15,610 nt of DNA from a bacterium (GCA_030647175.1 JAUSJU010000026.1:1-15610), one strand, 5' to 3'; positions 6,093-12,876 are shown, counted from the stretch's first letter. Notes: generated from the letters alone by a model not told the origin. Translations and numbers: made by a program.

Positions 6093-7172
6093 ATGCTGTT
6101 GTTTCAAGAAAAGCGCTCATTGCAAGATGATTTGGTGGTGGTTGACGTGGGAGAGCATACGACAAAGCTTGGTTTTTGCAGGGGGAAGGGGAGCGCGGCT
6201 CTTTTGGAGGATTTACAAACCTATGAATACCAGAAAGTCCGCATGGAGGAACGCATCCAAGAGGTTGTGGATAGGGTTGCTTCTTTTCATGCCAGGAATA
6301 TCGCGTTCACGTTTACGCCCTCTGTATTGAAAACAAGAGTGCTCACGCATTCTATACGAAGAGTTTACGCTCAGAATGTAATTGACGAAAGAGAAGCGGG
6401 CGAGCTGAAGAAAAGCATCCTCAGAGAAGGAGAGGAAAAAGGGAAAGAGCTCATTGCTTCCCAGACAGGTATTCTTCCGGAGGAATTCGTATGCGTGAGG
6501 AGCGCCGTGCTGGGAATGCGGATTGATGGATACGATGTGGAAAATCTCAGAGGGTTTTTAGGAGAAACTGTGGAATTCCGCCTATCCCTCACGTTTTTAC
6601 AGGAAAGGGTCCGCGCATCTCTTGCAAAGTCCTTGCTTTCCAGTACCATGAAATTACAGGGCATTGATGGAGAGGCGTCCTGCCTGGAAAAGATTTGCAA
6701 GGATGTTTTTCTTCCCGACGCTATTTTTGTTGACGTAGGAGAGATGGGAACAAGATTTTTCCTCTTTTCCCATGGGAAGATTCTTTCCAGCGGAGAGTTC
6801 AAGAAAGGAGGAGAACGGTACACTAAAATCGTTGAGCAATCTCTTCGTATGAGCCATCAGAACGCTGTAGAATTAAAGCGTCGGCATGGAGCAATGCAGG
6901 GGGCTCCAGAAGAAATGCAGAAGAAATTGAAAGAGCTTTTTGCTCCAGAATTCAGGATATGGAAACAGGAACTTTTGCAAAGGCTCGGAACAAGCATAAT
7001 CCCTCGCAAAGTATTCTTCTTCGGAGGAGGAAGCATGCTTTCTGGATTCTCAGAGCTTTTCCCGGGAGGATCGCTCCTGCTTCCCAAGCATATCATTCCG
7101 AGTTCTTCGTCGTCTCCTGAGTTTACTTCTCTTGCGCTGTGCGCATTAGCAACCATTTTACGACATGAGTAA
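6093..7172 (+). CDS. FtsA/PilM-like actin-fold ATPase
   Basis: A 359-residue protein of the FtsA/PilM branch of the actin-like ATPases. Phosphate-1 motif V-V-V-D-V-G-E-H-T-T-K-L-G at 15-27; an SHS2-like subdomain (about 118-175) with the R-S-A-V-L-G-M-R-I-D-G pattern typical of FtsA; phosphate-2 motif I-F-V-D-V-G-E-M-G-T at 211-220; K-K-G-G-E-R-Y-T-K-I (237-246); adenosine motif F-F-F-G-G-G-S-M-L-S-G at 308-318. FtsA tethers FtsZ to the membrane; PilM is the cytoplasmic partner of PilN in type IV pili. No C-terminal amphipathic helix of the FtsA kind is evident. The gene overlaps the next one by 8 nt, and that product is membrane-anchored, so a PilM/PilN-like pairing is plausible but inferred. 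A weak TATTCT lies 4 nt before the ATG; read-through from alaS (30 nt upstream) is also possible. Confidence 0.8.
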   Translation: MLLFQEKRSLQDDLVVVDVGEHTTKLGFCRGKGSAALLEDLQTYEYQKVRMEERIQEVVDRVASFHARNIAFTFTPSVLKTRVLTHSIRRVYAQNVIDEREAGELKKSILREGEEKGKELIASQTGILPEEFVCVRSAVLGMRIDGYDVENLRGFLGETVEFRLSLTFLQERVRASLAKSLLSSTMKLQGIDGEASCLEKICKDVFLPDAIFVDVGEMGTRFFLFSHGKILSSGEFKKGGERYTKIVEQSLRMSHQNAVELKRRHGAMQGAPEEMQKKLKELFAPEFRIWKQELLQRLGTSIIPRKVFFFGGGSMLSGFSELFPGGSLLLPKHIIPSSSSSPEFTSLALCALATILRHE

Positions 7173-8421
7173 AAAAGTCATAGATATCATACGGCGTCCA
7201 AAGCGCAACGACGCTTTTGAAGAGAAAGCGGAGGAGAAGCCAATTTTGGCTACGCAGAATGCTGAGAAACCTTTGCGGGACCCCATCCGCATTCCGCGGA
7301 AGACAGCCGTAGTATTCATCGCAATAGCCGTACTGGGAGGAGGCGCTGTCGCAATTCCTGTCGTATGGGGAGGGGCGACTGTCCAGGTGCGTCCTGAAAG
7401 CAGGGACGTGAGCGTCTCTAAAGGAGTGAGCGCTGTCGCGAATCTTGCCCAGAAGGACGCAAACTCGTTGAAGATTCCTGCCGTTGTCTTGGAAAAGGAG
7501 GAAGAGGGAACTCAGCTGTTCTCCTCCACGGGGCACGCGCAGAAAGGGGAGTACGCAAAAGGGAAGATCAAAGTCTTTAACTCAGGGACCGCCTCTCAGA
7601 CATTGGTTGCGAACACCAGGTTTATTTCAGAGAACGGAAAGCTCTTTCGATCTCAGCAGCGCATTCAGATAGTTGCTGCAAAGCAGGGAACTCCAGGCAG
7701 CGTTGACGTGAATGTGGTGGCAGCAGAGCCCGGGGATACGTACAACATCGCCCCTTCTACGTTTTCGTTGCCGGGACTTGCGGGATCTGTCACCTATACC
7801 TCAGTATACGGAAAATCCTCGGAAGCGATGAAGGGTGGCACCACACAGGAAGTTTCTGTCGTGACAAAGGAAGACATTGAAAAAGCGAAGAATCAGCTGT
7901 TGCAGTCGTTGCAGGACCGGGCAAAGGCTTCCCTGAAAAGCCAGCTCCAGGTGGGATATGAAATTGCAGAAAACGGATTCGTGATAGAAACTCTGAGCAC
8001 GTCTTCTCTAGTGAAGGAGGGGGCGGAGCTTGCCCAGTTCAGTTCAAGCGCAAAGATACGGGTGAAGGCGTTCTCCTTCAAGGCATCGGATCTCCGGGAA
8101 CTTCTCGCTGGCGTTCTGCAGAGGGAGGTGAAGGAGCATGAGGAGTTACAGCAGGAAACCATACAGATGCGATATGAGGTGGGGACTATCAACAGGGCTT
8201 CCCAGACCATGATTCTAGACAGCTTCATCCAAGGAAGGGCGTATAGGGTGCTTGACGTCCAGAAGATCCAGGAACAGATTATGGGGAAAGGCAGAGGGGA
8301 CGCAGACGGGATCTTAGCTGCCGCAGAAGGGGTCTTAAACGAGAAGCTTTCCCTGTGGCCGTTCTGGATGAATAAGGTTCCTCAAGACAAGGGCAGAATC
8401 CATATTGAGATCCAGTATTGA
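7165..8421 (+). CDS. membrane-anchored baseplate-J-like protein
   Basis: A 418-residue protein with a basic cytoplasmic N-terminus (about 1-46), one transmembrane helix (about 47-69) and a long outside domain. The section around 130-205 (G-K-I-K-V-F-N-S-G-T-A-S-Q-T-L, then Q-G-T-P-G-S-V-D-V-N-V-V-A-A-E-P-G-D-T-Y-N) matches the baseplate J/gp47-like domain as annotated in many Patescibacteria. A helical, Gln/Glu/Lys-rich part follows, and the C-terminus is beta-rich. Its ATG overlaps the 3' end of the FtsA/PilM-like gene by 8 nt, which implies translational coupling and likely physical partnership. The cytoplasmic tail / single helix / outside domain layout resembles PilN or PilO. No other phage-tail gene is nearby, so a contractile-injection role is not supported here. 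Confidence 0.7.
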   Translation: MSKKVIDIIRRPKRNDAFEEKAEEKPILATQNAEKPLRDPIRIPRKTAVVFIAIAVLGGGAVAIPVVWGGATVQVRPESRDVSVSKGVSAVANLAQKDANSLKIPAVVLEKEEEGTQLFSSTGHAQKGEYAKGKIKVFNSGTASQTLVANTRFISENGKLFRSQQRIQIVAAKQGTPGSVDVNVVAAEPGDTYNIAPSTFSLPGLAGSVTYTSVYGKSSEAMKGGTTQEVSVVTKEDIEKAKNQLLQSLQDRAKASLKSQLQVGYEIAENGFVIETLSTSSLVKEGAELAQFSSSAKIRVKAFSFKASDLRELLAGVLQREVKEHEELQQETIQMRYEVGTINRASQTMILDSFIQGRAYRVLDVQKIQEQIMGKGRGDADGILAAAEGVLNEKLSLWPFWMNKVPQDKGRIHIEIQY

Positions 8422-8446
8422 CGAAATCCTCCTGGTCTGGTATCCT
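8418..8446 (+). promoter_or_regulatory. possible promoter for the infA-ribosomal protein cluster
   Basis: TTGACG (8418-8423), overlapping the stop codon of the upstream gene, a 17-nt spacer, and TATCCT (8441-8446) preceded by TGG (extended -10). The predicted start near 8453 would leave a leader of about 16 nt with an AGGA (8457-8460) before the GTG at 8469. This supports an internal start for infA rather than the upstream TTG. Confidence 0.5.
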
Positions 8447-8468
8447 TGGAAAGGTTAGGAACATCATT

Positions 8469-8714
8469 GTGGTACAAACCGATACAAAAGCCCTAGTGCG
8501 TACGGGACAGGTGATTGAAGCACTGCCCAGTTTCCGTTTTAAGGTGGCCTTGGACGAAGGAAGAGAGGTCTTGGCGTATGCTTCAGGGAAGCTACGCATG
8601 AACAAGATCCGCATCCTGCCGGGAGACAAGGTGACCGTGGAATTCAGCCCGTACGACAACACCAAAGGGCGCATCACGTATCGCGGAGAAAAACGAATAC
8701 CCCAACAGACATAA
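8469..8714 (+). CDS. infA: translation initiation factor IF-1
   Basis: IF-1 binds the ribosomal A site during initiation. The OB-fold core is clear: G-Q-V-I-E-A-L-P-S-F-R-F-K-V-A-L, then E-V-L-A-Y-A-S-G-K-L-R-M-N-K-I-R-I-L-P-G-D-K-V-T-V-E and S-P-Y-D-N-T-K-G-R-I-T-Y-R. The open frame begins at a TTG at 8418 (98 aa), but that start overlaps the previous stop and lies inside a good promoter-like sequence. The GTG at 8469, with AGGA 8 nt upstream, gives 81 residues, close to the usual 72; a GTG at 8496 is also possible. Compared with typical IF-1 there is a short C-terminal extension (GEKRIPQQT). It heads a run of ribosomal genes in the order common in bacteria. Confidence 0.88.
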   Translation: MVQTDTKALVRTGQVIEALPSFRFKVALDEGREVLAYASGKLRMNKIRILPGDKVTVEFSPYDNTKGRITYRGEKRIPQQT

Positions 8715-8732
8715 GCGAAGCTTGAGCGTCAT

Positions 8733-8846
8733 ATGAAGATTCATTCATCCATAAAAACAATGTGCCAGAGCTGCAAGATGGTAAAGCGCAAAGGGAAGCT
8801 GTACGTCATCTGCAAGAATCCAAAGCATAAACAGCGCCAAGGATAA
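8733..8846 (+). CDS. rpmJ: 50S ribosomal protein L36 (bL36), zinc form
   Basis: A 37-residue protein starting M-K-I-H-S-S-I-K and ending N-P-K-H-K-Q-R-Q-G, the hallmark of bL36. It is the zinc-binding C+ type, with Cys11, Cys14, Cys27 and His32 all present. It lies 18 nt after infA and 1 nt before rpsM, its standard place in the alpha operon. Confidence 0.95.
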   Translation: MKIHSSIKTMCQSCKMVKRKGKLYVICKNPKHKQRQG

Positions 8847-8847
8847 T

Positions 8848-9237
8848 ATGCCGCGATTACTCGGAGTAAGCATTCCAGACAATAAGAATATTGAGATTGC
8901 CTTAACCTATATCCATGGGATCGGGCGTCCTTTGAGCAAAAAGATTCTGGAGATCTCGCGCATTAAGCCTTTTACAAAGGCTTCCACTCTGACTTCAGAT
9001 GAGCTGAACCGTCTCAAGGAGTTGATTGAGAAGAACTACAAGACGGAAGGGGAACTGAAGAGGCAGGTGATGATGAACATCCGTCGCTTGAAGGATATCG
9101 GAGCATGGAGAGGAGTGCGGCATATGAAAAAGCTTCCGGTCAGAGGCCAGCATACGAAGACGAATACGAGAACCGTGAGGGGGAACGTGCGAAAGACGGT
9201 AGGATCTGGAAGAAAACCACCTGCATCAGCTACATAA
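8848..9237 (+). CDS. rpsM: 30S ribosomal protein S13 (uS13)
   Basis: Head protein of the small subunit that contacts the P-site tRNA and the B1 bridges to the large subunit. The 129-residue sequence has the expected helix-turn-helix start (L-L-G-V-S-I-P-D-N-K, Y-I-H-G-I-G), then D-I-G-A-W-R-G-V-R-H and the basic C-terminus R-G-Q-H-T-K-T-N-T-R-T-V-R-G. It starts 1 nt after the rpmJ stop; the 'GGATAAT' just before the ATG gives at best a weak ribosome-binding site. Confidence 0.97.
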   Translation: MPRLLGVSIPDNKNIEIALTYIHGIGRPLSKKILEISRIKPFTKASTLTSDELNRLKELIEKNYKTEGELKRQVMMNIRRLKDIGAWRGVRHMKKLPVRGQHTKTNTRTVRGNVRKTVGSGRKPPASAT

Positions 9238-9249
9238 TCTTGAACTATC

Positions 9250-9687
9250 ATGGGAAAGAAACGCATTATCACAAAAGGAGAAATCGGAGAAGCACAGGCG
9301 GGAGCAGTAGCCGAGCCTTCTTTGAAGTCAAAGAAATCACAGAGCAAGGAAGGAAAAGTATATATCGCTTCTTCCTACAACAACACGTTGATGACCCTTA
9401 CTGACGAGAAAGGAAACGTGCTGGTTTCGTTTTCTGCAGGACAGATGGGATTCAAGGGAACGAAGAAATCAACTCCGTTCGCAGCTTCCAAGGTAGCTGA
9501 CGCCCTCTCGCTGAACGCTCAGAACAGGGGCATAGAGCGGGTCCGGGTGGTCGTGAAAGGGGTGGGATCTGGAAGGGATTCCGCGCTCCGCTCCATCGGG
9601 GCAAAAGGGCTGGAGATACTATCCATTACCGACGCCACGCCCATTCCCCATAACGGTCCAAGGCCTCCTAAAGTGAGACGGGTATAA
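9250..9687 (+). CDS. rpsK: 30S ribosomal protein S11 (uS11)
   Basis: Platform protein of the small subunit next to the E site. The conserved core begins near residue 36 (K-V-Y-I-A-S-S-Y-N-N-T), continues with G-Q-M-G-F-K-G-T-K-K-S-T-P-F-A-A-S and V-K-G-V-G-S-G-R-D-S-A-L-R, and ends P-I-P-H-N-G-P-R-P-P-K. A Lys/Ser-rich N-terminal extension of about 35 residues precedes the core. The usual Cys of the H-N-G-C-R-P-P-K loop is Pro137 here. No clear Shine-Dalgarno; 12 nt separate it from rpsM. Confidence 0.97.
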   Translation: MGKKRIITKGEIGEAQAGAVAEPSLKSKKSQSKEGKVYIASSYNNTLMTLTDEKGNVLVSFSAGQMGFKGTKKSTPFAASKVADALSLNAQNRGIERVRVVVKGVGSGRDSALRSIGAKGLEILSITDATPIPHNGPRPPKVRRV

Positions 9688-9689
9688 CC

Positions 9690-10220
9690 ATGCAAAAAGG
9701 AGTATTGAGAAAACGGCCGCCTTCCCAGCTTTCAGAATACGGAAGGCAGCTCAAAGAAAAGCAGGAATTGAAGAAGCACTACAATCTCAGAGAATACCAG
9801 CTGAAGGCATACGTATCTGACGCGTTTTCCCATGTGCAGAGAAAATCAGCGAACGCAGCCGAGATCTTCGTGCAAAGCCTGGAAACCAGGTTAGACAGCT
9901 TCGTGTTCCGCATGGGCATGGCCGAGACGAGGAATCAGGCGCGCCAGCTTGCTTCCCACGGGCATTTCCTGGTGAACGGGAAAAGGATCACCATTCCTTC
10001 CTACAAGGTCAAGAAAGGAGATGTCGTGCAGATCCGCCCATCTTCTTTGGAGAGAGAGTACTTCAAGCAGGCGCGGCTGCGGCTCAAGAAATATGAAGCT
10101 CCTTCATGGATATCTCTTGATAAGGAAAAGATGGAGGGGACGATCGTGGGGCTTCCTTCAGTCGCAGAGGCGAATCTCGGCCTTGAGCTGCCCATTATTT
10201 TTGAGTATTATTCACGGTAA
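9690..10220 (+). CDS. rpsD: 30S ribosomal protein S4 (uS4), N-terminally short
   Basis: Primary 16S rRNA-binding protein and early assembly factor. The 176 residues cover S4 from the R-K-R-P-P-S-Q-L-S-E-Y-G-R-Q-L-K-E-K-Q block onwards, with the S4 RNA-binding domain (L-E-T-R-L-D-S-F-V-F-R-M-G-M-A-E-T-R-N-Q-A-R-Q-L, about 64-87, then H-F-L-V-N-G-K-R-I) and the C-terminal K-M-E-G-T motif. Typical S4 is about 205 residues and starts with a module of about 40 residues before this block (zinc-binding in many species). That module is missing. The ATG is 2 nt after the rpsK stop, so an extended start would have to overlap rpsK coding sequence. I see no frameshift, and the gene appears complete. Confidence 0.94.
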   Translation: MQKGVLRKRPPSQLSEYGRQLKEKQELKKHYNLREYQLKAYVSDAFSHVQRKSANAAEIFVQSLETRLDSFVFRMGMAETRNQARQLASHGHFLVNGKRITIPSYKVKKGDVVQIRPSSLEREYFKQARLRLKKYEAPSWISLDKEKMEGTIVGLPSVAEANLGLELPIIFEYYSR

Positions 10221-10239
10221 TTCATTTATTCACTATATT
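10211..10239 (+). promoter_or_regulatory. internal promoter for rpoA, predicted leaderless start
   Basis: TTCACG (10211-10216, at the end of rpsD), a 17-nt spacer, TATATT (10234-10239), then exactly 6 nt before the first of two adjacent ATG codons (10246). The AT-rich 25-nt rpsD-rpoA gap is unlike the other tight junctions in the cluster. Confidence 0.5.
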
Positions 10240-10245
10240 TTTTGT

Positions 10246-11037
10246 ATGATGGTTCCTCTATCACAATCTATAAGACTCGTCGAAGAGAAAGGCCGCAAGG
10301 GCGTGTTTGAAATTGAAGCCCTGTATCCGGGATACGGGGTCACCGTAGGGAACAGTCTCAGGAGAGTTCTTCTTTCTTCCCTGGAAGGAGCAGCGATCAC
10401 GCAGGTGAAAATCAAGGGGGTGAGCCACGAGTTTTCCACGATCCCCGGAGTAAAGGAAGACGTGCTCGGCATTCTTTTGAATCTGAAGCAGGTACGCTTC
10501 ACGTCGTTCACCGAAGAACCGCAGAAGGCCGTATTGAAGATCAAAGGAGAGAAAGAGGTGACGGCGGGAAGTTTCCAGGTTCCTTCCCAAGTGGAGCTGA
10601 TCAACAAAGATCTGCACATTGCAACCCTTACGAGTTCTTCTGCCGAACTGGAGATGGAGATTCAGATAGAAAAGGGGATCGGGTATGTTCCTGTAGAATC
10701 TCTCAAGAAAGAAAAGCAAGAAATCGGAGTCATATTTTTGGACGCCATATTTTCTCCCGTGCAGAGAGTGAGCTTTAAAGTAGACCACATGAGAGTGGGG
10801 GACCGCACGGACTTTGACCGTCTCATCTTGGAAGTGGAAACCGATGGAACTATGACTGCGGCAAAAGCCCTGTGGCAGGCTTCCAACATCCTGCTCAAGC
10901 AGTTCGAGGCGATTTCCCAGGGGATTGAAGAAAAAGCCGCAGAACCAGAGAGGAAAGAAGAAAAGATTTCCAAGAAAAAGACTGCCGTGAAGAAAGAGAA
11001 GCCGGCAAAGGCTGCTCCCAAGAAGAAAAAGAAATAA
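10246..11037 (+). CDS. rpoA: RNA polymerase alpha subunit lacking the C-terminal domain
   Basis: The alpha dimer nucleates RNA polymerase assembly. The N-terminal domain is intact: G-R-K-G-V-F-E-I-E-A-L-Y-P-G-Y-G-V-T-V-G-N-S-L-R-R-V-L-L-S-S is the dimer/beta-contact region (17-45), then I-P-G-V-K-E-D-V (67-74), G-Y-V-P-V (146-150), F-S-P-V (169-172) and T-D-F-D-R-L-I-L-E-V-E-T-D-G-T (188-202). After about residue 228 there is no alpha-CTD. Instead a ~35-residue Lys/Glu/Ala-rich tail ends the 263-residue protein, against about 310-330 with a CTD. Contacts with UP elements and class I activators would therefore not be expected. The frame is open back to 10021 inside rpsD; the family start and the promoter support 10246 or the neighbouring ATG at 10249. 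Confidence 0.95.
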   Translation: MMVPLSQSIRLVEEKGRKGVFEIEALYPGYGVTVGNSLRRVLLSSLEGAAITQVKIKGVSHEFSTIPGVKEDVLGILLNLKQVRFTSFTEEPQKAVLKIKGEKEVTAGSFQVPSQVELINKDLHIATLTSSSAELEMEIQIEKGIGYVPVESLKKEKQEIGVIFLDAIFSPVQRVSFKVDHMRVGDRTDFDRLILEVETDGTMTAAKALWQASNILLKQFEAISQGIEEKAAEPERKEEKISKKKTAVKKEKPAKAAPKKKKK

Positions 11038-11044
11038 CCTATTC

Positions 11045-11395
11045 ATGAGAAAGAGAAAAAAAACAGCGAAGTTCTCACGCGAGAGCGCGCAACGCAAAGC
11101 GCTCGTGCTTTCTCTTTCTCGCGCATTGCTTTTGCAAGAGAAGATCCAGACGACCAAGGCGAAAGCAAAAGCAGCTTCGCAGTTTGTAGAGCGCCTCATC
11201 ACCGTTGCCAAGAGAGGAGATGTGAACAGCCGTCGCACGCTGAAAGAATATATGACGGAGTCTCTCGTGCGCAAGCTTATTTCTGATATCGCTCCCAGAT
11301 ACAAGGAACGCCACGGCGGATACACGAGGATTCTCAAGCTTGGAAGGCGCATCACAGACGGATCTGAAATGGCTATTGTAGAATTAGTGAAATGA
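11045..11395 (+). CDS. rplQ: 50S ribosomal protein L17 (bL17)
   Basis: Large-subunit protein near the exit tunnel. The 116 residues show the basic start M-R-K-R-K-K, S-A-Q-R-K-A-L-V-L-S-L-S-R-A-L, I-Q-T-T-K-A-K-A, and the C-terminal Y-K-E-R-H-G-G-Y-T-R-I-L-K-L-G-R-R. It follows rpoA by 7 nt, its usual neighbour, and overlaps rplM by 4 nt (ATGA), implying translational coupling. Confidence 0.97.
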   Translation: MRKRKKTAKFSRESAQRKALVLSLSRALLLQEKIQTTKAKAKAASQFVERLITVAKRGDVNSRRTLKEYMTESLVRKLISDIAPRYKERHGGYTRILKLGRRITDGSEMAIVELVK

Positions 11396-11751
11396 AAACC
11401 ATAGAACGCAAAACTCATGCCATTGATGCTTCAAACCAGCCTATGGGAAGGCTGGCAGTTTCAATCGCGATCCTTCTGCGGGGAAAGCACAGAGCGCAGT
11501 TCCAGCCCAACGAAGACAAGGGAGACTTTGTCGTGGTCAAGAACGTGAAAGCCATGAAACTTACAGGAAACAAGCTCAAGAAAAAGATATATTACACTCA
11601 CTCGGGATATCCGGGAGGCATTCGAGCGCAATCCATGGAAAAGCTGTTTGCAGAACGTCCTCAGGAGCTTTTGAGGAAAGCGGTATGGGGCATGCTCACC
11701 AAGACACGATTGAGGCCGAAGCAGATTAACCGGTTGAAGTTTGAGAAATAG
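11392..11751 (+). CDS. rplM: 50S ribosomal protein L13 (uL13), short form
   Basis: Early-assembly 23S rRNA-binding protein. Recognised from M-G-R-L-A-V-S-I-A-I-L-L-R-G-K-H-R-A, G-D-F-V-V-V-K-N, K-L-T-G-N-K, Y-Y-T-H-S-G-Y-P-G-G and the V-W-G-M-L-T-K-T-R-L helix. At 119 residues it is shorter than the usual ~142: it ends at R-L-K-F-E-K and lacks the Y-A-G-x-x-H-P-H-x-A-Q-x-P tail. Forms the usual rplM-rpsI pair, with a 5-nt gap to rpsI. Confidence 0.95.
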   Translation: MKTIERKTHAIDASNQPMGRLAVSIAILLRGKHRAQFQPNEDKGDFVVVKNVKAMKLTGNKLKKKIYYTHSGYPGGIRAQSMEKLFAERPQELLRKAVWGMLTKTRLRPKQINRLKFEK

Positions 11752-11756
11752 GCACT

Positions 11757-12197
11757 ATGGCAACAAAATCATCCGTAAAACCAAAGAAGGAGGAGGCGGT
11801 CATTGTTCCCCAGGGAAAATACATTGAAGCCATAGGCAGGAGAAAAACCGCTATCGCAAGAGTGCGGGTGTCGTTCCAGGGTCAGGGCGCGTTCATAGTT
11901 AATGAGAAACCCTTGGAGCAGTACTTCCAGGATCCTTTTTTCCAGAACGTTGCCAAGGACGCCTTGCAGCGGACCGGGGTTGCTGCGGGAGTTTCAGTAC
12001 GGGTGCAGGGAGGAGGAGTTCCTTCTCAAGCTGAAGCCATACGTCTGGGGATCTCCAGAGCTCTGTGTGAAGAGAACGGAGAATTGAGACCTCAGTTGAA
12101 GGGACTAGGATACCTTACGAGAGATCCTCGCATGAGAGAGCGCAAGAAGTTCGGATTGAAGCGCGCTCGCAGAGGGCCTCAATGGAAGAAGAGGTAA
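11757..12197 (+). CDS. rpsI: 30S ribosomal protein S9 (uS9)
   Basis: Small-subunit head protein whose C-terminal arm reaches the P-site tRNA. The 146 residues carry a Lys-rich N-terminal extension of about 22 residues, then I-E-A-I-G-R-R-K-T-A-I-A-R-V-R-V, G-G-G-V-P-S-Q-A-E-A-I-R-L-G-I-S-R-A-L, and D-P-R-M-R-E-R-K-K-F-G-L-K-R-A-R-R-G-P-Q-W-K-K-R, ending in the conserved K-R arm. Last gene of the ribosomal run, followed by a terminator. Its 3' end and terminator recur in diverged form at 12989-13073. Confidence 0.97.
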   Translation: MATKSSVKPKKEEAVIVPQGKYIEAIGRRKTAIARVRVSFQGQGAFIVNEKPLEQYFQDPFFQNVAKDALQRTGVAAGVSVRVQGGGVPSQAEAIRLGISRALCEENGELRPQLKGLGYLTRDPRMRERKKFGLKRARRGPQWKKR

Positions 12198-12243
12198 ATA
12201 GATGGGAAAACCGCCACATGGGCGGTTTTCGTGTCTCTTGACA
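12160..12243 (+). repeat. rpsI 3' end, terminator and -35 element, copy 1
   Basis: This segment runs from the last ~12 codons of rpsI through its stop, the terminator hairpin and a TTGACA. It recurs at 12989-13073 with the same order of parts. Confidence 0.85.
12207..12237 (+). terminator. intrinsic terminator after rpsI
   Basis: AAAACCGCC (12207-12215), 5-nt loop, GGCGGTTTT (12221-12229), followed by only a modest T-rich tail (CGTGTCTCT). Terminates the ribosomal cluster; the T-tract is weaker than in the second copy at 13036. Confidence 0.78.
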
Positions 12244-12266
12244 GAATTTTTGATATCTGTTATAGT
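12238..12266 (+). promoter_or_regulatory. promoter of the 190-aa membrane protein gene
   Basis: TTGACA (12238-12243), 17-nt spacer, TATAGT (12261-12266) with TG one base before it. The leader is about 30 nt and carries GGGAGGTGA (12292-12300) 3 nt before the ATG. The -35 lies at the end of the duplicated segment. Confidence 0.82.
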
Positions 12267-12303
12267 TTAAATAGTTCTCTAAATCAAAAAAGGGAGGTGA
12301 ATC

Positions 12304-12876
12304 ATGAAACAGTCAGGTGATTTTTCCGGAGGAAGTCAGAGCTTCTGGACAAGGCGCTTTGTAGGTTTGTTCTTGATCATCGTAGTAGTAGCGATAGCCA
12401 TACGTTTGGTATCTGCAGGTCAAGAGCAAACCACCCCTTCTATCTCCGTGGCGGTTCCTATGTCTACCGTTACACCCACGATCGAGGAAAAGGCTTTCGC
12501 AATACAGCAAGAAAGCGAGGGGATCCTCATGAGAAATAACCGTGAGGCAGAGTTGAGGGCTGTCTTTGCAGGAGGAGTTCCTGCGGAGAGTGCGGCATTC
12601 GATATCTCTCCCATTTTTCGTGGAGGAGAAGTATCGGCCGCAACCTTCATGCTTAGGCCAGGCTGGTTTCTCGTCCGACTGGTGGAAACACAGGAGGAAC
12701 CGGTTCTGGGTCTCACGGATACAATGAGATTTTGTGGTCGTGTAGGGATGGACACTACTTTTGCAAGATTCTGCAGTTTTGCTGTGGAAAACAAAGGCAC
12801 CATCTTTTTCAAACCTTTAATGGCGGCATATAAGGACTTGAACCATAGCGTAACGACCAAAGAGTTGACACCGTAA
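12304..12876 (+). CDS. hypothetical single-pass membrane protein, 190 aa
   Basis: I do not recognise the family. The protein has a short polar N-terminus (about 1-17, ending in T-R-R), one transmembrane helix (about 19-36, very rich in Val/Ile) and an extracytoplasmic part of about 150 residues. Next to the membrane is a Thr/Pro/Ser-rich linker; then a compact region with two Cys (in R-F-C-G-R and R-F-C-S-F) that could form a disulfide. No lipobox is seen. The start is fixed by a very strong GGGAGGTGA ribosome-binding site and a good promoter; a strong terminator follows at 12899. It is a monocistronic accessory gene lying between the two copies of the rpsI 3' end, so it may have arrived by insertion. 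Confidence 0.8.
   Translation: MKQSGDFSGGSQSFWTRRFVGLFLIIVVVAIAIRLVSAGQEQTTPSISVAVPMSTVTPTIEEKAFAIQQESEGILMRNNREAELRAVFAGGVPAESAAFDISPIFRGGEVSAATFMLRPGWFLVRLVETQEEPVLGLTDTMRFCGRVGMDTTFARFCSFAVENKGTIFFKPLMAAYKDLNHSVTTKELTP

Noticed and set aside
6093..7172. The gene after alaS as a split-off C-Ala domain of AlaRS
   Set aside because: Its motifs are those of an FtsA/PilM-type actin-fold ATPase, and nothing resembles DHHA1 or C-Ala.
7165..8421. Part of a prophage or contractile injection system because of the baseplate-J-like domain
   Set aside because: No sheath, tube, spike or other phage genes nearby; the protein has an N-terminal membrane anchor and is coupled to an FtsA/PilM-like gene.
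9600..9700. Frameshift hiding a normal S4 N-terminus
   Set aside because: The bases before the ATG are fully used by the conserved end of S11 (PIPHNGPRPPK). No S4 N-terminal motif is visible in any frame there.
10261..11418. 385-codon open frame on the - strand across rpoA and rplQ
   Set aside because: It lies fully antisense to two clear essential genes, shows no family motifs and is an effect of their codon use.
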